DNA from: Chloroflexota bacterium
GTDB taxonomy: Bacteria; Chloroflexota; Dehalococcoidia; Lucifugimonadales; Lucifugimonadaceae
Direction of reading: 5' to 3'
DNA: 14,977 nucleotides
Assembly (NCBI GenBank): GCA_016189845.1
Contig: JACPRT010000169.1
Coordinates: 1-14,977 of the forward strand
In this document: positions 13,015 through 14,977 of the stretch, one piece after another
How positions within the stretch are numbered: the first letter of the stretch is position 1
How the letters are laid out: the number at the start of each line of letters is the position of its first letter
Made by a program: the position numbers and the translations under genes
Notes under the pieces: generated by a model
Database searches by the model: none
What the model was told of the DNA's origin: nothing
What the model saw: the letters and a program-made list of their open reading frames with translations, nothing else

Positions 13015-14977
13015 TTGACTAATCCTCGTAGTTCAGACCTGATTTCTGTCGCCGCTCGCAGGGCGCGATCGGATGCCGGCATGATGCTGGCCGTCGCAGC
13101 AGGCGTGATCATCGCCGCGACCGTCCTGGGCGGTGTCGTCACTTACCTGCGCAGCCTTGAACTCGTCGCGCTCGGCAACACCATCGACGGGCTCGGCACG
13201 TCCAGGAAGAACTTTCAGGTCGTCCACCGGCGGGTCCCGTTTACCCCCGCCGCGTTCGACGAGCGGACCGCAAAGATTTCCGCTGCACGCGAGCGGCACC
13301 TCTCGGCATTCGACGATGGCGAGGGGCACTTCATCAGGTCGCCACGCTACCGGTGGGGCTTCGCGGAAGGCACCGAGGGCGTCCGCCCGAGCACGCAAGA
13401 CTCCCAGGCATTCATGCAGCGAATGGCCGGGATCGATTCACATGTGCGCTACACCGCGGGCCGGCCTCCCGGCGACGACGTACGGTTCGATGGCCGTGTC
13501 CCCGTTGTCGAGGCCTCGTTGCTCGATCGACGCGCCCGCGAATTCGATGTCCGGGTGGGCGACGTGGTCGAGTTCGAGGCCGGCGGGGATTCGCGCGGCC
13601 GGATCCGGGCGGTCGTAACCGGCCTCTTCCAGCCCGTCGACCTGCGGGCGAGCTACTGGAATGGGTTCGGCGACTCGTTCATTGCCCCTTCCTTCGACAA
13701 CGAGCCGCCGGTCCTCCCGCTGTTCGTCAACGGCGACGTGCTCTGGACTGTCGCGTCCGTGACCCCCGGCGCCGTATCGGAGGTCACGTGGATAATCCAG
13801 ACCGACCCCGCGAACCTTCGCAATATGCATCCATCCGAAATCCTGGGCGCCTACGACCGTTTCGAGGCCGAGGTCGAATTACAGGTGCCACGGTCGACGG
13901 TGTTCAGCGGCCTGGATCCGGCCATCCGGAACCTGGAGCGCAGGATCCTGTTCGCGCGAATCCCAATGTTTCTGATGGGGGCTCTGCTACTGGCTGTCGT
14001 TGCGTATTACATGGTGATGGTCGCCGGCCTGCTGGCCGACAAGCGCCGCGCGGACATCGCGATGCTGCGGAGCCGGGGCATCAGCGCCCTGCAGATCGGC
14101 CGCCTCTACGCCATCGAAGGCGTCGCCATCGTGGGGATCGCCGCAATCGCCGGCCCACTGATCGCCCGCTTCGTCATATCGCAGCTTGGGCGCCTGCCGG
14201 TCTACGAACCGGTCACCGGCGGCGCGGCCCTCCCAACCGAGCTTTCCTGGGTCTCCTTCCTGTGGGCTGGCGCAGCCGGAATCGCAGCGCTGGCCATCCT
14301 CGCGGTACCGGCCATCCTGGGTGCACGCACGGACATCGCGGGCGCGCGCCGGGCAAGCGGCAGGCCGGCGCGTGTCCTGTGGTTCCAGCGCTTCTATCTC
14401 GACGCCGTCGTGCTGGTACTCGGGGGACTCGTGCTGTGGGAGCTGCGCACTCGCCGAACCGTGGTCACGAGCGGGCTCGAAGGCCAGCAGAGCGCGGACA
14501 TCACGATGCTGTTCGCGCCCGCCCTGATACTGGTCGGAGTCACGATCGTCTTCCTGAGGGTCTATCCGCCGCTGCTGCGGCTGCTCGCCTGGGCGGCCAT
14601 GCCCAGGGCGCCGGTATGGATGGCCATGCCCCTCTGGCGCCTCTCGCGCAATCCGTTCCAGTACGCCTGGCCGATGATGCTTCTGGTGCTCGCCGCTGGC
14701 CTGGCGGTCCTGGCCGCCGCCCTCGGTTCGACCCTCGAGCGCAGCAGCCGGGAAAGGAGCGCCTACCAGACCGGATCGGACATCCACGTGTCGTCCGCAC
14801 GCGCCACGGGATTGGTCAGTCCGGCGACGATGAGCGCCATACGAGCCGTTGACGGGGTGCGCGAGGCGTCGCTGGCCCTGCGAACCAGCGGAGATATCGG
14901 CACCACCGGCCGTGGAGAGGGCTTCGATCTCCTTGCCGTGGAGTCCGAACGACTCGAGGAAGTGCTCTGGTTCCGCG
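13015..14977 (+). CDS. FtsX-like ABC transporter permease, partial (runs off the window)
   Basis: Membrane component of an ABC system of the LolC/MacB/FtsX type, which acts on lipids, lipoproteins or export. The frame is open from 12982 to the end of the window without a stop, giving at least 654 residues. TM1 is at about 24-43, followed by a large extracytoplasmic domain (about 45-310). Further hydrophobic segments lie near 316-341, 365-390, 409-437, 461-477, 495-525 and 549-575. The FtsX signature region reads LLADKRRADIAMLRSRGISALQIGRLY. TTG at 13015 is chosen because it adds the basic cytoplasmic segment SVAARRARSDAG before TM1, as expected for the family. No Shine-Dalgarno sequence precedes it, and given the TATAAT upstream the message may be nearly leaderless. 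ATG at 13081 is the alternative start. The ATPase partner is not in the window. Confidence 0.85.
   Translation, partial: MTNPRSSDLISVAARRARSDAGMMLAVAAGVIIAATVLGGVVTYLRSLELVALGNTIDGLGTSRKNFQVVHRRVPFTPAAFDERTAKISAARERHLSAFDDGEGHFIRSPRYRWGFAEGTEGVRPSTQDSQAFMQRMAGIDSHVRYTAGRPPGDDVRFDGRVPVVEASLLDRRAREFDVRVGDVVEFEAGGDSRGRIRAVVTGLFQPVDLRASYWNGFGDSFIAPSFDNEPPVLPLFVNGDVLWTVASVTPGAVSEVTWIIQTDPANLRNMHPSEILGAYDRFEAEVELQVPRSTVFSGLDPAIRNLERRILFARIPMFLMGALLLAVVAYYMVMVAGLLADKRRADIAMLRSRGISALQIGRLYAIEGVAIVGIAAIAGPLIARFVISQLGRLPVYEPVTGGAALPTELSWVSFLWAGAAGIAALAILAVPAILGARTDIAGARRASGRPARVLWFQRFYLDAVVLVLGGLVLWELRTRRTVVTSGLEGQQSADITMLFAPALILVGVTIVFLRVYPPLLRLLAWAAMPRAPVWMAMPLWRLSRNPFQYAWPMMLLVLAAGLAVLAAALGSTLERSSRERSAYQTGSDIHVSSARATGLVSPATMSAIRAVDGVREASLALRTSGDIGTTGRGEGFDLLAVESERLEEVLWFR

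Noticed and set aside
13353..14852. 499-codon plus-strand open frame at the right end
   Set aside because: It is rich in Arg, Gly and Pro with no membrane or domain features. It lies in a different frame of the FtsX permease, whose frame stays open to the window edge and reads as a proper membrane protein.

Overview
The window is GC-rich, densely coding bacterial chromosome with no rRNA, tRNA, insertion sequence, phage gene or CRISPR array that I can see. Nine protein genes are supported: eight complete and one running off the right edge. Three things together suggest a Chloroflexota bacterium, possibly of the SAR202/Dehalococcoidia type: a lipoprotein HtrA protease with a long Thr/Pro linker, a homocysteine methyltransferase fused to methylenetetrahydrofolate reductase, and a mix of enolase-superfamily, CoA-transferase, SDR and CocE enzymes. 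This assignment is inference; no marker gene is present.

Left part (1-4607). trpB (minus) and an enolase-superfamily (mandelate racemase/muconate lactonizing) enzyme (plus) diverge from a 131-bp gap. The enolase-family gene converges on a CocE/NonD serine hydrolase (minus), and a small tandem palindromic element (2824-2856) sits at the end of the hydrolase gene.

Middle part (4690-9563). A bifunctional homocysteine S-methyltransferase/MTHFR (minus) lies 82 bp upstream of the CocE gene, and the two may share a transcript. It diverges from a 663-residue fusion of a class I SAM-dependent methyltransferase and a D-Ala-D-Ala-ligase-like ATP-grasp enzyme (plus). The 514-bp gap between them carries five copies of the heptamer TGGGATC and several palindromes. 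The 439-bp gap after the fusion gene is the most repeat-rich non-coding stretch: 14-bp and 31-bp repeats that start inside the gene's last codons, then two copies of a 53-bp element around TGATATCA.

Right part (9564-14977). Three minus-strand genes form a probable operon read right to left: HtrA-like lipoprotein protease, SDR oxidoreductase (TGATG stop/start overlap) and a CaiB/BaiF family III CoA-transferase (47-bp gap). The SDR has Asn where the catalytic Lys of the YxxxK motif should be. Diverging from the protease is a partial FtsX-like ABC transporter permease. Their promoters seem to share one AT-rich patch with a perfect TATAAT.

The SDR/CoA-transferase pair points to acyl-CoA or carboxylic acid metabolism. 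The enolase-family enzyme and CocE hydrolase fit breakdown of organic acids, esters or amides. trpB and the HMT/MTHFR gene belong to amino-acid and one-carbon metabolism. The least explained item is the methyltransferase/ATP-grasp fusion, which could make a methylated amide- or peptide-like product of unknown identity.
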